Assembly (NCBI GenBank): GCA_036388855.1
Contig: DASVRA010000035.1
Coordinates: 176,204 to 240,203 of the forward strand
Source: DASVRA01 sp036388855
GTDB taxonomy: Bacteria > Pseudomonadota > Alphaproteobacteria > Caulobacterales > Caulobacteraceae
Direction: 5' to 3'
Length of the DNA: 64,000 bases
Shown one piece after another: positions 8,496 to 16,704 of the stretch; the stretch's first letter is position 1, and every line of letters begins with the position of its first letter. The position numbers were made by a program, and so were the translations under genes. The notes under the pieces are model-generated. The model was not told where the DNA came from. It saw only the letters and a program-made list of their open reading frames with translations, and made no database searches.

Positions 8496-9062
8496 ATGAA
8501 GATTGGCGCGAACACGATCAAACCCGGCAACGTGCTCCAGCACGAGGGCTCGCTGTGGGTCGCGGTCAAGACCCAGCATGTCAAACCGGGGAAGGGCGGC
8601 GCCTTCGCCCAGGTCGAGCTGAAGAACATCCTCGACGGCCGCAAGTTGAACGAACGCTGGCGCTCATCCGATACTGTTGAGAAGGTGACGCTGGAGCAGA
8701 AAGACTTTACCTACCTCTACGAAAACGGCGACATGCTGGTGTTCATGGACGCCGCCACCTACGAGCAGATCGAGCTGCACAAGGATTTCGTCGGCGAGGA
8801 GCGCGCCCAGTTCCTGCAGGACGGCATGGCCGTGACGCTGGAGTTCCACGAGGAGCGACCGATCGGCCTTGAGCTGCCCGACACCGTGGTCCTGGAGATC
8901 GTCGAGGCCGACGCAGTGGTGCGCGGCCAGACCGCCTCATCCTCCTACAAGCCCGCCAAGGCCTCGAACGGCATGCGCATCATGATCCCGCCCTACATGG
9001 AGGCGGGCGAGCGCGTGCTGGTCTCCACAGAGACCGGCGAATACATGCGCCGCGCCGACTAG
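8496..9062 (+). CDS. efp: Translation elongation factor P
   Basis: This 188-residue protein binds between the ribosomal P and E sites and relieves stalling at polyproline stretches. The frame is open upstream from a TTG at 8451, but ATG 8496 gives the exact family length and N-terminus (MKIGANTIKPGNVLQHEG). Three beta-barrel domains are expected. The modifiable tip lysine is Lys33 in VKPGKGGAF. The C-terminal QTASSSYKPAKASNG and PPYMEAGERVLVSTETGEY are family signatures. The exported protein at 1762 and several other proteins here are proline-rich, so the factor has obvious clients. Modification genes (epmA/epmB) are not in the window. Confidence 0.95.
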   Translation: MKIGANTIKPGNVLQHEGSLWVAVKTQHVKPGKGGAFAQVELKNILDGRKLNERWRSSDTVEKVTLEQKDFTYLYENGDMLVFMDAATYEQIELHKDFVGEERAQFLQDGMAVTLEFHEERPIGLELPDTVVLEIVEADAVVRGQTASSSYKPAKASNGMRIMIPPYMEAGERVLVSTETGEYMRRAD

Positions 9063-9078
9063 CGGCTTATAAGGCGGC

Positions 9079-9741
9079 ATGAGCCGCCGCGACCTGATCC
9101 CTCCCTCTCCGGCCGAGCACGATTACGCCGCCGCCTCGCCCGAGGTGGAACTGGCCCCGCCCGAGCGCCCGCTTGAGCTGTTCGCCGACTGGCTGGCCGA
9201 GGCCCGCGCCAAGGAGCACAACGACCCCAACGCCATGTGCCTGGCCACCGTCGACGCCGACGGCCTGCCCGACGCCCGCATGGTCCTGCTCAAGGACTTC
9301 GACGAGGCCGGCTTCGTCTTTTTCACCAACCTGGAGAGCGCCAAAGGCCGTCAGCTCGCCGCCCAGCCCAAGGCCGCCCTGCTGTTCCACTGGAAGTCGC
9401 TCCGCCGCCAGGTCCGCCTCCGCGGCCCCGTCGCTCCGGTCACCCCCGACGAGGCCGACGCCTACTTCGCCACCCGCGCCCGCTCCGCCCAGATCGGCGC
9501 CTGGGCGTCGGCCCAATCCCGCCTGCTGGAGAGCCGCCACGCCCTGGAAAAGGCCGTCGCCGACCACGGCCTCCGCTTCGGCCTCGGCGCCGTCCCCCGC
9601 CCGCCCCACTGGTCCGGCTTCCGCCTCTCGCCTCTTGCCATCGAGTTCTGGCGCGACCGCCCCTTCCGCCTGCACGAACGGATCCTCTACGCCCGCGGGG
9701 CAGGGGAGGGGGCCTGGGCGGTGAGCAGGCTCTATCCCTGA
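9079..9741 (+). CDS. pdxH: Pyridoxamine/pyridoxine 5'-phosphate oxidase
   Basis: This 220-residue FMN enzyme oxidises pyridoxamine or pyridoxine phosphate to pyridoxal phosphate, the last step of vitamin B6 synthesis and salvage. ATG 9079 lies 16 bases after efp. Family motifs are NAMCLATVDADGLPDARMVLLK (FMN-binding), FFTNLESAKGRQLAAQPKAALLFHWKSL, RQVRLRGPV, the PPHWSGFRLSP loop, EFWRDRPFRLHER and the C-terminal RLYP, which closes the active site. Length is normal. The last 10 bases overlap the convergent metallohydrolase gene. Confidence 0.94.
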   Translation: MSRRDLIPPSPAEHDYAAASPEVELAPPERPLELFADWLAEARAKEHNDPNAMCLATVDADGLPDARMVLLKDFDEAGFVFFTNLESAKGRQLAAQPKAALLFHWKSLRRQVRLRGPVAPVTPDEADAYFATRARSAQIGAWASAQSRLLESRHALEKAVADHGLRFGLGAVPRPPHWSGFRLSPLAIEFWRDRPFRLHERILYARGAGEGAWAVSRLYP

Positions 9742-10619
9742 GCCGGCCGATAGTCGCTCGACAGCGAGGGTTCGCCCTCCGTCGCCACGGCTCCGGTGCG
9801 CGCAAGGTGGATCAGGTGCGCCAGCACCGACTGCGCCGCCGCCGGATAGAGCCGCGGGTCCACCCCCGCATAGATCGCCGGAACCATTTCGCTGATCCGC
9901 CCCCGCCCTTGCCCTACTTGTTTCAGGATTTGCCGCTCCCGCTCCAGCCGGTGTGCCTTGTAAGCCGTCAGGAACGGCGCGACCTCCGTCACCGGCGGCC
10001 CGTGCGTCGGCCACAAGGCGGAGAACCCCCCCGCCGCCACCTTGTCCAGGCTCGCGTAATAGGCCCCCATGTCTCCGTCCGGCGGGCTGACCACCGTGGT
10101 CGACCAGCCCATCACATGATCACCGCTGAACAGCGCGTCCTCCTCCCCCAGCGCGAAGGCGAAGTGGTTGGAGGCGTGCCCCGGCGTCGCCAGCGCCCGC
10201 AGCGTCCAGCCCGGGCCCGCGACCACTTCCCCATCCCTGAGCTGGCGGTCGGGGGCGAAATCCCGGTCGTGGGCCTCGTCCAGCCATCCCGCTTCGACGG
10301 AGGGAGGCGGCCGCCCCCAGACCGTCGCTCCGGTCCGCTCCGCCAGCTCCCGCGACAGGGGCGAGTGGTCCCGGTGGGTGTGGGTGATCAGGATGGCGGC
10401 GACCCGCTCCCCCTCCGTCGCCGCCAGCAGCGCGTCCAGGTGCGCCGGCAGGGCAGGCCCGGGATCGATCACCGCCACCTCGCCCCGCCCGACGATGTAG
10501 GTCCCCGTGCCCGTGTAGGTGAATGGCCCCGGGTTCTCCGCCACCACCCGCCGGATCAGAGGCGAGACCTGGTCCGCCCGCCCGTAGGCGAAGTCCATGT
10601 GCTTAACGAAAGGTATCAA
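9732..10619 (-). CDS. Metallo-beta-lactamase-fold hydrolase (LACTB2/glyoxalase II-like)
   Basis: This 295-residue protein starts at ATG 10619 on the minus strand. The zinc-binding motif HTHRDHS lies near residue 79, preceded by the fold's strand VAVIDPGP and followed by ATPGHASNHFAF (third metal histidine) and FSGDHVMGWST (bridging aspartate and more ligands). The C-terminal region with IRTGA-type helices resembles the LACTB2 winged-helix tail. Members are hydrolases of thioesters, RNA or small esters; the substrate cannot be told from sequence. It is convergent with pdxH, overlapping by 10 bases. Family call strong, substrate unknown. Confidence 0.88.
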   Translation of the reverse strand: MIPFVKHMDFAYGRADQVSPLIRRVVAENPGPFTYTGTGTYIVGRGEVAVIDPGPALPAHLDALLAATEGERVAAILITHTHRDHSPLSRELAERTGATVWGRPPPSVEAGWLDEAHDRDFAPDRQLRDGEVVAGPGWTLRALATPGHASNHFAFALGEEDALFSGDHVMGWSTTVVSPPDGDMGAYYASLDKVAAGGFSALWPTHGPPVTEVAPFLTAYKAHRLERERQILKQVGQGRGRISEMVPAIYAGVDPRLYPAAAQSVLAHLIHLARTGAVATEGEPSLSSDYRPAQG

Positions 10620-10670
10620 CCGGCGCCCCTCTTGCCTTGCCCCACCCCCAACCGGCGAGGGAGCGGGTCG

Positions 10671-10826
10671 ATGGCCGAAGCGGTGGCGGTGTTCGTGTCA
10701 AAGCGGCTTCAGCGGGCCAGCGTCGCCCTCCTGTGTCTCACCCTGGCGCAGGCGGCCATCTCCCTGTCCAGCTGCCAGCCCGAGCCGGTTCCGCTCGCGG
10801 CCGTCCGCGCCGCCTCGGGTTTCTGA
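10671..10826 (+). CDS. Possible 51-residue small lipoprotein
   Basis: ATG 10671 has GAGGGAG about 8 bases upstream. The product has a basic start (VSKRLQR), a hydrophobic run (ASVALLCLTLAQAAIS) and LSSC, which fits a lipobox, then a short tail rich in Pro and Ala ending at TGA 10824-10826. It fills the gap between two minus-strand genes. The size and absence of a known family keep confidence low; it may be chance. Confidence 0.3.
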   Translation: MAEAVAVFVSKRLQRASVALLCLTLAQAAISLSSCQPEPVPLAAVRAASGF

Positions 10827-10828
10827 AC

Positions 10829-11368
10829 CTACTTCACCCGCTCCACCTTGACCGCACGCTGCCCGTCCACGTTCATGAAGAAGCTGCCGAGCGCGCCGCT
10901 GCGGATCTCCACCTTCGACCCGGGCTTGGGCCGCCTGACCAGCTCGACCACCTCGGTCTGCTTCCACACCGCGCCGCCCTCGATGGTGATCACCCATTTG
11001 CCGTAGGGGTCCTGGCGCGCCGCCGTGACGGTGGTGGAGAGGTTGTTGACCTCCTCCTCCTTCTCTCCGCGGGTGAACAGGCTCATGCTCGGCACGTTGA
11101 AGCCGAACACCTGCCGGCGCACCTCGCGCATCTGCGCGCGGTCGACCACCACCACCTGGCCCTGGGTCTCGGCCTGCTCGAACTGCGCCGCCGCCTGGTC
11201 GTAACAGGCCAGCCGCTCCGCCGAATCGGTGACCGCGCGGCAGTCCAGCATCTTCTGGAACACGCCCGCGCGCTTGGCCGGCGGGTCGGCGGCGAGCGAG
11301 GGAAGGGCCAGGGCCAGCGCCGCTCCGGCGGCGAGCAGGAACGGGCGGCGGAGGGCGAACGGTGTCAT
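10829..11368 (-). CDS. Exported protein of unknown function
   Basis: The frame is open back to 11458, but ATG 11368 places a good signal peptide at the start (FALRRPFLLAAGAALALALPSLAA), giving 179 residues. After it comes MLDCRAVTDSAERLACYDQAA, a cysteine-pair motif seen near the N-terminus of many small exported proteobacterial proteins. The C-terminal half is beta-rich (WVITIEGGAVWKQTEVVEL, VEIRSGALGSFFMNVDGQRAVKVERV) and resembles an SH3-like or small beta-barrel domain. No enzyme motif is visible. It is divergent from the TonB-dependent receptor and shares the 363-base region between them. Confidence 0.75.
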   Translation of the reverse strand: MTPFALRRPFLLAAGAALALALPSLAADPPAKRAGVFQKMLDCRAVTDSAERLACYDQAAAQFEQAETQGQVVVVDRAQMREVRRQVFGFNVPSMSLFTRGEKEEEVNNLSTTVTAARQDPYGKWVITIEGGAVWKQTEVVELVRRPKPGSKVEIRSGALGSFFMNVDGQRAVKVERVK

Positions 11369-11731
11369 GATTGCGGCCTCGAATGTGGCGGGCCCATTGA
11401 AGAACAGCCTTGGCGGTTCGCGCAATGCCTGATTCTTGCCGGCCGCCGTTCCGGACACAAAGCGCTGATTCTACCCGCGTTCTTCACCGCCCAGTCCGGC
11501 CGGCCGGCGCGAGCGGGTTTCCCCGAGCCTTCGCGCCGCACGAAACGTGGCCAAGCTGTGACTAAGATGTAACAACCCGGGACGGATGCGCTCGCTTGGT
11601 CGCAACGCGCGTTGACCCGGACGCCGCGCCATTCATAACGTCGCCGTAACCGGGGGCTGGGAGAGGCTGTCCGGGACGCATTCACGTGGACGGGCCGGGC
11701 CTCTGGGCGCCGCTCATTCGGAGGAACTAAG
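11369..11731. other. 363-base divergent intergenic region
   Basis: No coding frame is convincing here. It must hold promoters for the exported protein (leftward) and the TonB-dependent receptor (rightward). Visible elements are two pairs of 7-base direct repeats (see 11556-11573 and 11633-11650), a TTGACC hexamer at 11612-11617 and a strong ribosome site GGAGGA at 11720-11725 before the receptor's TTG start. Two GATTC (GANTC) sites lie in the leftward half, near 11430 and 11470. Confidence 0.7.
11556..11573 (+). promoter_or_regulatory. Candidate PhoB-type box upstream of the TonB-dependent receptor
   Basis: CTGTGAC at 11556-11562, a 4-base spacer TAAG and ATGTAAC at 11567-11573 give the 7-4-7 direct-repeat layout of a Pho box. 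A second, weaker pair with identical spacing (TCATAAC, GTCG, CCGTAAC) lies at 11633-11650. The layout is read directly; regulation by phosphate is inferred. Confidence 0.35.
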
Positions 11732-14692
11732 TTGAAAACCCAATCCACTCGTTCGCGCCTGTTGGCGTCGTCGATGATCTGCGGGGCCGCGGCCCTGGCG
11801 CTTGCCGCCCCCGCGATGGCCCAGGACCAGGCCGCGGCCGACACCGAGGTCGAGGCCCTGGTGGTCACCGGCTCGCGCATCCCCACGCCGAACCTGACCT
11901 CCACCAGCCCGCTTCAGGTCGTCACCGACCAGGAAGCCAAGCTGCAGGGCACGACCAACGTCGAAAACCTGCTGAACAACCTGCCGCAGGTGTTCGCCGA
12001 CTTCGGTTCGGCCCAGTCCAACGGCGCCACCGGCACCGCGACGGTGAACCTGCGTAACCTCGGCTCGCAGCGCACCCTGGTGCTGATCGACGGCCGCCGC
12101 CTGATGCCGGGCGACCCGCAGCTGCCCGTCGCCGACCTCAACGTGATCCCCGCCGCCCTGGTGGACCGGGTCGAAGTGGTCACCGGCGGCGCCTCGGCCG
12201 TGTACGGCTCGGACGCCATCGCCGGCGTGGTCAACTTCATCATGAAGAAGGACTTCGAGGGTGTTCGCCTGGACGCGCAGTACAGCTTCGCCCAGCACCA
12301 CAACAACAACGAGGAAGCCCAGCGGATCGTCCCGGATCCGGTGCTCACGTTCGGCGGCCCGTTCCCGCTGCCCGACGACAACGTCACCACCGGCCAGACC
12401 TTTGACATCACCGCGATCGTCGGGGTCAACAGCGCGGACGGCAAGGGCAACGCCACAATCTACGCCGGCTACCGCAACATGCAGGCGGTGACGCAGGACC
12501 AATACGACTACACCTCCTGCGCCGTCGGCACGATCAACCTCACCGGCCCAGTCTACGACACCCACGTCTGCTTCGGTTCGAGCAACTACAACCGGATCAT
12601 CTCGCTCGACACCGGCGCGGACCTGTTCCCGGAAACCGACCGCACCTTCAGCCCTTACGCGGGCCAGAGCTTCAACTTCGCGCCGTTCAACTATTTGCAG
12701 CGGCCGGACGAACGCTACACCCTGGGCGGCTTCGCGCACTATGAAATCAGCCCGATGTTCGATGTCTACATGGACACCATGTTCTCGGACGACAACACCA
12801 CGGCTCAGATCGCGCCGTCGGGCATCTTCCTCAGCACCGTCTATCAGATCAACTGCGACAACCCGCTGCTGTCGGCGCAACAGCGTCAAGTGCTCTGCAC
12901 CGACGCGGGCCTTGGTCCGACGGACAATGCCTCGACCCTGATCGGCCGCCGCAACATCGAAGGCGGCGCGCGTCAGGACGTGCTTCGCCACACCGCTTAC
13001 CGCATCGTGCTGGGAACCCGGGGCGAGATCGGGTCCGGCTGGCGCTACGACCTGTACGGCCAGTACGGGCTGACGCTCTACACCGAGCGTTACCTGAACG
13101 AACTGGACAAGGACCGCATCCAGAACGCCCTGCTGGTCAATCCGGACGGCACCTGCCAGACCGACGCCGCCAACTGCGTGCCCTTCGACCTGTTCGGCGG
13201 CCTGGGGTCCATCACCCCGGAAATGCTCGGCTATGTCGGCGCGACCGGGTTCAAGGAAGGCACCACCGAAGAGCAGATCGCCAGCTTGAACATCACCGGT
13301 GACCTCGGTCAGTACGGCCTGAAGTCGCCGTGGGCCAACGACGGGCTCGGCATCGCGCTCGGCGCCGAATACCGGCGGGAGGCGCTGGAGCTGACCACCA
13401 GCCGCGAGTTCCAGACCGGCAACCTGTCGGGCGGCGGCGGCACCACCGCTTCGGTGCCGCGCTCCTCGTTCGACGTGAAGGAGCTCTTCACCGAAATCCG
13501 CATTCCGATCGTGCAGGACGCGCCCTTCTTCCGCACCCTGCAGTTGGAAGCCGGCTTCCGCTACTCGGACTACAGCTCGGCCGGCACCGTCGAGAGCTAC
13601 AAGCTCGCGGCGGAGTGGGCCCCGGTGGACGACATCCGCTTCCGCGCTAGCCTTCAGCGCGCGGTGCGGGCGCCGAACGTGCTGGAGCTGTTCTCGCCCC
13701 AGTCGTCGGCCCTGTTCGGCGGCAACGACCCGTGCGCCGGCGCCAGCCCCGCCTTCTCCCTGGCCCAGTGCCAGGCGCAGGGCGTGACCGCCGCTCAGTA
13801 CGGCAAGATCGTCCAGTGCCCGGCCGCGCAGTGCCAGCAGCTCATCGGCGGCAACCCGAACGTGACCCCGGAAGAATCCGACACCTTCGCGGTCGGTCTG
13901 GTGTTCACCCCGACCTTCTTCCGCGGCTTCACCGCCACGATCGACTTCTTCGACATCACCGTGGAGAACCTGATCGGGACCATCGGCGCCACGACGATCA
14001 TCCAGCAGTGCGGCGCCACCTTGGATCCGACCTTCTGCAGCCTGATCACTCGCGATCCGGGGACGGGCGCCTTGTTCATCGAAGGCACGTCCTTCGTCTC
14101 GAACATCAACCTGAACACCGGCTCGCTGAAGACCCAGGGCATCGACTTGGAGATGAACTACCGCACCTCCTTCGCCGACATGGGCATGGGAGAGTGGGGC
14201 ACCATCGGGATCAACTTTGTCGGCACCTTCACCGACAGCCTGGAGATCCAGCCGCTCACCAATGGCGGTTCCTACGACTGCGCCGGCCTGTTCGGCCTGA
14301 CCTGCGGCACCCCGATCCCGGAATGGCGCCACAAGCTGCGCGTCACCTGGGGCACCCCCTGGGATGTGCAGGTGTCGGTCAACTGGCGTCACTTCAGCAG
14401 CGTGGAGCTGGACACGAACCAGAACGATCCGTTCCTCAACGGCGGCTTCGTCGACACCGCCGACGCGGAGATCCCGTCGTACAACTACATCGACCTCTCC
14501 GGCACTTGGGCGGTCCGCGACGGCACCACCCTGCGCTTTGGCGTCAACAACCTGTTCGACAAGGATCCGCCGATCCTCGACTCGAACAACGTTGGCGTCT
14601 CGGCCCCGCCGTTCGGCAACGGCAACACCTTCCCGCAAGTCTACGACTCGCTGGGCCGGGTGTTCTTCGTCGGCATCACCGCCGACTTCTAA
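11732..14692 (+). CDS. TonB-dependent outer-membrane receptor
   Basis: This 986-residue protein starts at TTG 11732 with GGAGGA 7 bases upstream. It has a signal peptide (RLLASSMICGAAALALAAPAMA, cleavage before QDQ) and a TonB box-like ALVVTGSRI near residue 42. The plug domain follows (VENLLNNLPQVF, VNLRNLGSQRTLVLIDGRR, VDRVEVVTGGASAVYGSDAIAGVVNF). The rest is a 22-strand barrel rich in aromatic and acidic residues, ending in phenylalanine (GITADF). GGASAVYGSDAIAGVVNF is typical of the large receptors that expanded in Caulobacterales and sphingomonads. Three clusters of paired cysteines in loops may form disulfides. Substrate (siderophore, sugar or other) is unknown; no transport or catabolic genes lie beside it. 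Confidence 0.93.
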   Translation: MKTQSTRSRLLASSMICGAAALALAAPAMAQDQAAADTEVEALVVTGSRIPTPNLTSTSPLQVVTDQEAKLQGTTNVENLLNNLPQVFADFGSAQSNGATGTATVNLRNLGSQRTLVLIDGRRLMPGDPQLPVADLNVIPAALVDRVEVVTGGASAVYGSDAIAGVVNFIMKKDFEGVRLDAQYSFAQHHNNNEEAQRIVPDPVLTFGGPFPLPDDNVTTGQTFDITAIVGVNSADGKGNATIYAGYRNMQAVTQDQYDYTSCAVGTINLTGPVYDTHVCFGSSNYNRIISLDTGADLFPETDRTFSPYAGQSFNFAPFNYLQRPDERYTLGGFAHYEISPMFDVYMDTMFSDDNTTAQIAPSGIFLSTVYQINCDNPLLSAQQRQVLCTDAGLGPTDNASTLIGRRNIEGGARQDVLRHTAYRIVLGTRGEIGSGWRYDLYGQYGLTLYTERYLNELDKDRIQNALLVNPDGTCQTDAANCVPFDLFGGLGSITPEMLGYVGATGFKEGTTEEQIASLNITGDLGQYGLKSPWANDGLGIALGAEYRREALELTTSREFQTGNLSGGGGTTASVPRSSFDVKELFTEIRIPIVQDAPFFRTLQLEAGFRYSDYSSAGTVESYKLAAEWAPVDDIRFRASLQRAVRAPNVLELFSPQSSALFGGNDPCAGASPAFSLAQCQAQGVTAAQYGKIVQCPAAQCQQLIGGNPNVTPEESDTFAVGLVFTPTFFRGFTATIDFFDITVENLIGTIGATTIIQQCGATLDPTFCSLITRDPGTGALFIEGTSFVSNINLNTGSLKTQGIDLEMNYRTSFADMGMGEWGTIGINFVGTFTDSLEIQPLTNGGSYDCAGLFGLTCGTPIPEWRHKLRVTWGTPWDVQVSVNWRHFSSVELDTNQNDPFLNGGFVDTADAEIPSYNYIDLSGTWAVRDGTTLRFGVNNLFDKDPPILDSNNVGVSAPPFGNGNTFPQVYDSLGRVFFVGITADF

Positions 14693-14718
14693 GCCGGACC
14701 GGCAAGGTCAAAGCATTG

Positions 14719-14752
14719 GCGGCGGGTCTCCGGACCCGCCGCTTTTGTTTTT
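14719..14752 (+). terminator. Rho-independent terminator of the TonB-dependent receptor gene
   Basis: A perfect 10-base stem GCGGCGGGTC (14719-14728) and GACCCGCCGC (14733-14742) with a 4-base loop is followed by TTTTGTTTTT. It starts 27 bases after the receptor stop and is the clearest terminator in the window. Confidence 0.92.
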
Positions 14753-14802
14753 AGGGAAATGGTGATCCAACCTTTCCCCAAGGGGAGAAGGAAGCGCCGG
14801 CC

Positions 14803-15969
14803 TCAACCCGCCATGTAATCCCGGCGGGCGTCGAGCAGCGCCGTCACCAGCTCACGCTCGGCCCCTGTCAGATGCGGATTCCACACGTCGAAGATCAGGA
14901 TGATCCGCTCCTCGCCGGAGTCGTTCCAGGCCTCGTGTTCTATGGTGTCGTCGAACACCCAGGCCTCGCCCATCCTCCATTCCCGCGTCTCGTTGCCGAC
15001 GCGGAAGAAGCATTGTCCCGGCAGGATCAGCGGCAGGTGCACGATCAGCCGCGTGTTCACCGATCCGGTGTGCGGCGGGATGCGGGTGCGCGGCTCCAGC
15101 GACGAGAACATCGCCGTGGGCGCATATCCCGGCTGGTCGGTCATCGGCATCCGCTCCAGCAGCGCCGCCGTCCGGGGGCAGCGCTGGCAGTTGGCGTCGA
15201 TCCGCTTGCCGTCCTTCCAGAAGAAGAAGCTGCTCCACCGGCTGGAGTGGTTCAGCTCCTCCCACTGGTTCACCGGCTCGCCCGGCTTGTACTGGATGTA
15301 AGGGGTGAAGCCTTCCCGGTCCTGCCGGAGCATCTCCCGCAGCTCCGCCGCCATCGTCTCCGTGGCCGCCTCCAGTTCGGCCAGCCAGGGGAAACTTTCC
15401 CGCGGGTGGTATTGGTAAGGCGGCAGGAAGGGGAAGTTGAAGTTCACCGGCTCGGGATAATAGACCTTGTCCTTGCCCGCGAAGACCCTTTGCGCGACGT
15501 CCACCCGGCTGAGGTCCTCCCTCGCGCGGCCGGCGCGCAACGGCGCCAGCCGCGCGGAAAGGAAACGGTCGAAGGCTTCCGTCTGCTCGGCCGCCTGCTC
15601 GCGCGCGCGGGCCAGCGGAGCCTTGAACGAGGGCGGCAGCCGCTCTTCGGGCGGCGCGATCTTCAGCGCCACCCGGTAGGACTCCGCCGCCTGCCGGGGC
15701 TGCCCCAGGCGCTCCAGAAGGAAGCCCTTGGTCAGGTGACCCATCAGCAGGTACGGCTCCAGCGCCAGCGCCCGCTCGACCGCCGCCAGAGCGCCGGGGA
15801 AGTCACCCCCCAGCCGCAGGGCCAGGGCCAGCTGCATCTTCACCTCGGGATCGGCCGGGGCGGCGCTCTCGGCCCCGCGCAGCAGCCGCAGCGCCTCGGC
15901 GTGGTCGCCGCGCCGCAGGGCCTGTTCCGCCCCCCGCAGCGCCTCCGCCGCCCCGCCCTCTGCCGCCAT
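14803..15969 (-). CDS. TPR protein with aspartyl/asparaginyl beta-hydroxylase domain
   Basis: ATG 15969 gives 388 residues; the frame is open a little further upstream without a better start. Residues about 10-115 form tetratricopeptide-like helices (ALRRGDHAEALRLLRGAES, LALEPYLLMGHLTKGFLLERLG). Residues about 200-375 match the aspartyl/asparaginyl beta-hydroxylase family of Fe(II)/2-oxoglutarate oxygenases: RIPPHTGSVNTRLIVHLPL carries the first iron-binding histidine, and EAWVFDDTIEHEAWND the second. The family hydroxylates Asp/Asn side chains or lipid chains; here the substrate is unknown. It lies 66 bases after yciB at the end of the long leftward operon. The oxygenase call is strong, the role open. 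Confidence 0.88.
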   Translation of the reverse strand: MAAEGGAAEALRGAEQALRRGDHAEALRLLRGAESAAPADPEVKMQLALALRLGGDFPGALAAVERALALEPYLLMGHLTKGFLLERLGQPRQAAESYRVALKIAPPEERLPPSFKAPLARAREQAAEQTEAFDRFLSARLAPLRAGRAREDLSRVDVAQRVFAGKDKVYYPEPVNFNFPFLPPYQYHPRESFPWLAELEAATETMAAELREMLRQDREGFTPYIQYKPGEPVNQWEELNHSSRWSSFFFWKDGKRIDANCQRCPRTAALLERMPMTDQPGYAPTAMFSSLEPRTRIPPHTGSVNTRLIVHLPLILPGQCFFRVGNETREWRMGEAWVFDDTIEHEAWNDSGEERIILIFDVWNPHLTGAERELVTALLDARRDYMAG

Positions 15970-16035
15970 GCCTATGAACCTCGCCCGCAGCTTAAGGGCG
16001 CCCCGGCGCAAGCGCCAGCGGCGGCGGCAACCGGA

Positions 16036-16704
16036 TCAGGGCTCCAGCTCCGCGGCCTGCTCCAGCGCCTTGCGGTCCTTCATCATCAGCGGGACCTGGC
16101 TGAGCGCGAACAGCAGGGTCAGGATCAGCAGGCCGGGGAAGCGAAACCAGACCCAGACGTCCTTGTCGATCACGCCCCGGTCGACCGAGCGCCACATCAC
16201 TTCGTTCAGCCCCGCCAGCAGCAGGTAGAACAAGCCGAAGCGCAGGGTCAGCCTGCGCCACCCCGCCTCGCTCAGCGCCAGGGTGTCGCCGAACAGCAGC
16301 CGGAGCGGATTGCGCCGCAGCAGCACGCCCCCCAGCATCACCGCCCCGAGCGTCAGGTTGATGATCGTCGGCTTGACGAACAGGAAGTGCTCGTCATGGA
16401 AGATCAAGGTGAGCCCCCCGAACACCAGCGCCGCCAGGCCCCCGAACAGCGGCAGCGGCGCCACCCGCCGCTCCGCCAGGAAGCCCAGCAGCAACGCCAG
16501 CGCCGACCCGGCCACCAGCCACCAGGTGGCGGCGATCAGGTTGCGCTCGGCAAAGCCGGTGACGGCGACCGAGAAGCCGCCGTGGGTGCGGATGGCGACC
16601 GAGGGACCGAAGTAGCCGACCAGAAAAGCGGCCAGCCCGCCGAAGTCCACCAGCGGCCGCACCCAAGCGGCGCGTCGTGGAGCAGTTTCGCCCGCCTCGC
16701 TCAT
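16036..16704 (-). CDS. yciB: Septation protein A homologue (YciB/IspZ family membrane protein)
   Basis: This 222-residue inner-membrane protein starts at ATG 16704, overlapping the ftsY stop by 4 bases. Five or more hydrophobic helices are visible, with family motifs LVDFGGLAAFLVGYF, LPLFGGLAALVFGGLTLIFHDEHFLFVKPTIIN, LTLRFGLFYLLLAGLNEVMWR and VWVWFRFPGLL. Family members are linked to cell-envelope integrity and septation in enterobacteria; the biochemical activity is not known. The neighbouring ftsY fits a membrane-biogenesis setting. Confidence 0.9.
   Translation of the reverse strand: MSEAGETAPRRAAWVRPLVDFGGLAAFLVGYFGPSVAIRTHGGFSVAVTGFAERNLIAATWWLVAGSALALLLGFLAERRVAPLPLFGGLAALVFGGLTLIFHDEHFLFVKPTIINLTLGAVMLGGVLLRRNPLRLLFGDTLALSEAGWRRLTLRFGLFYLLLAGLNEVMWRSVDRGVIDKDVWVWFRFPGLLILTLLFALSQVPLMMKDRKALEQAAELEP

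Noticed and set aside
11714..14638. A 974-codon open frame on the minus strand across the TonB-dependent receptor gene
   Set aside because: The plus-strand frame has signal peptide, plug and barrel motifs; the antisense frame is a by-product of GC-rich codon use and has low-complexity Arg/Val/Gly/Ala composition.
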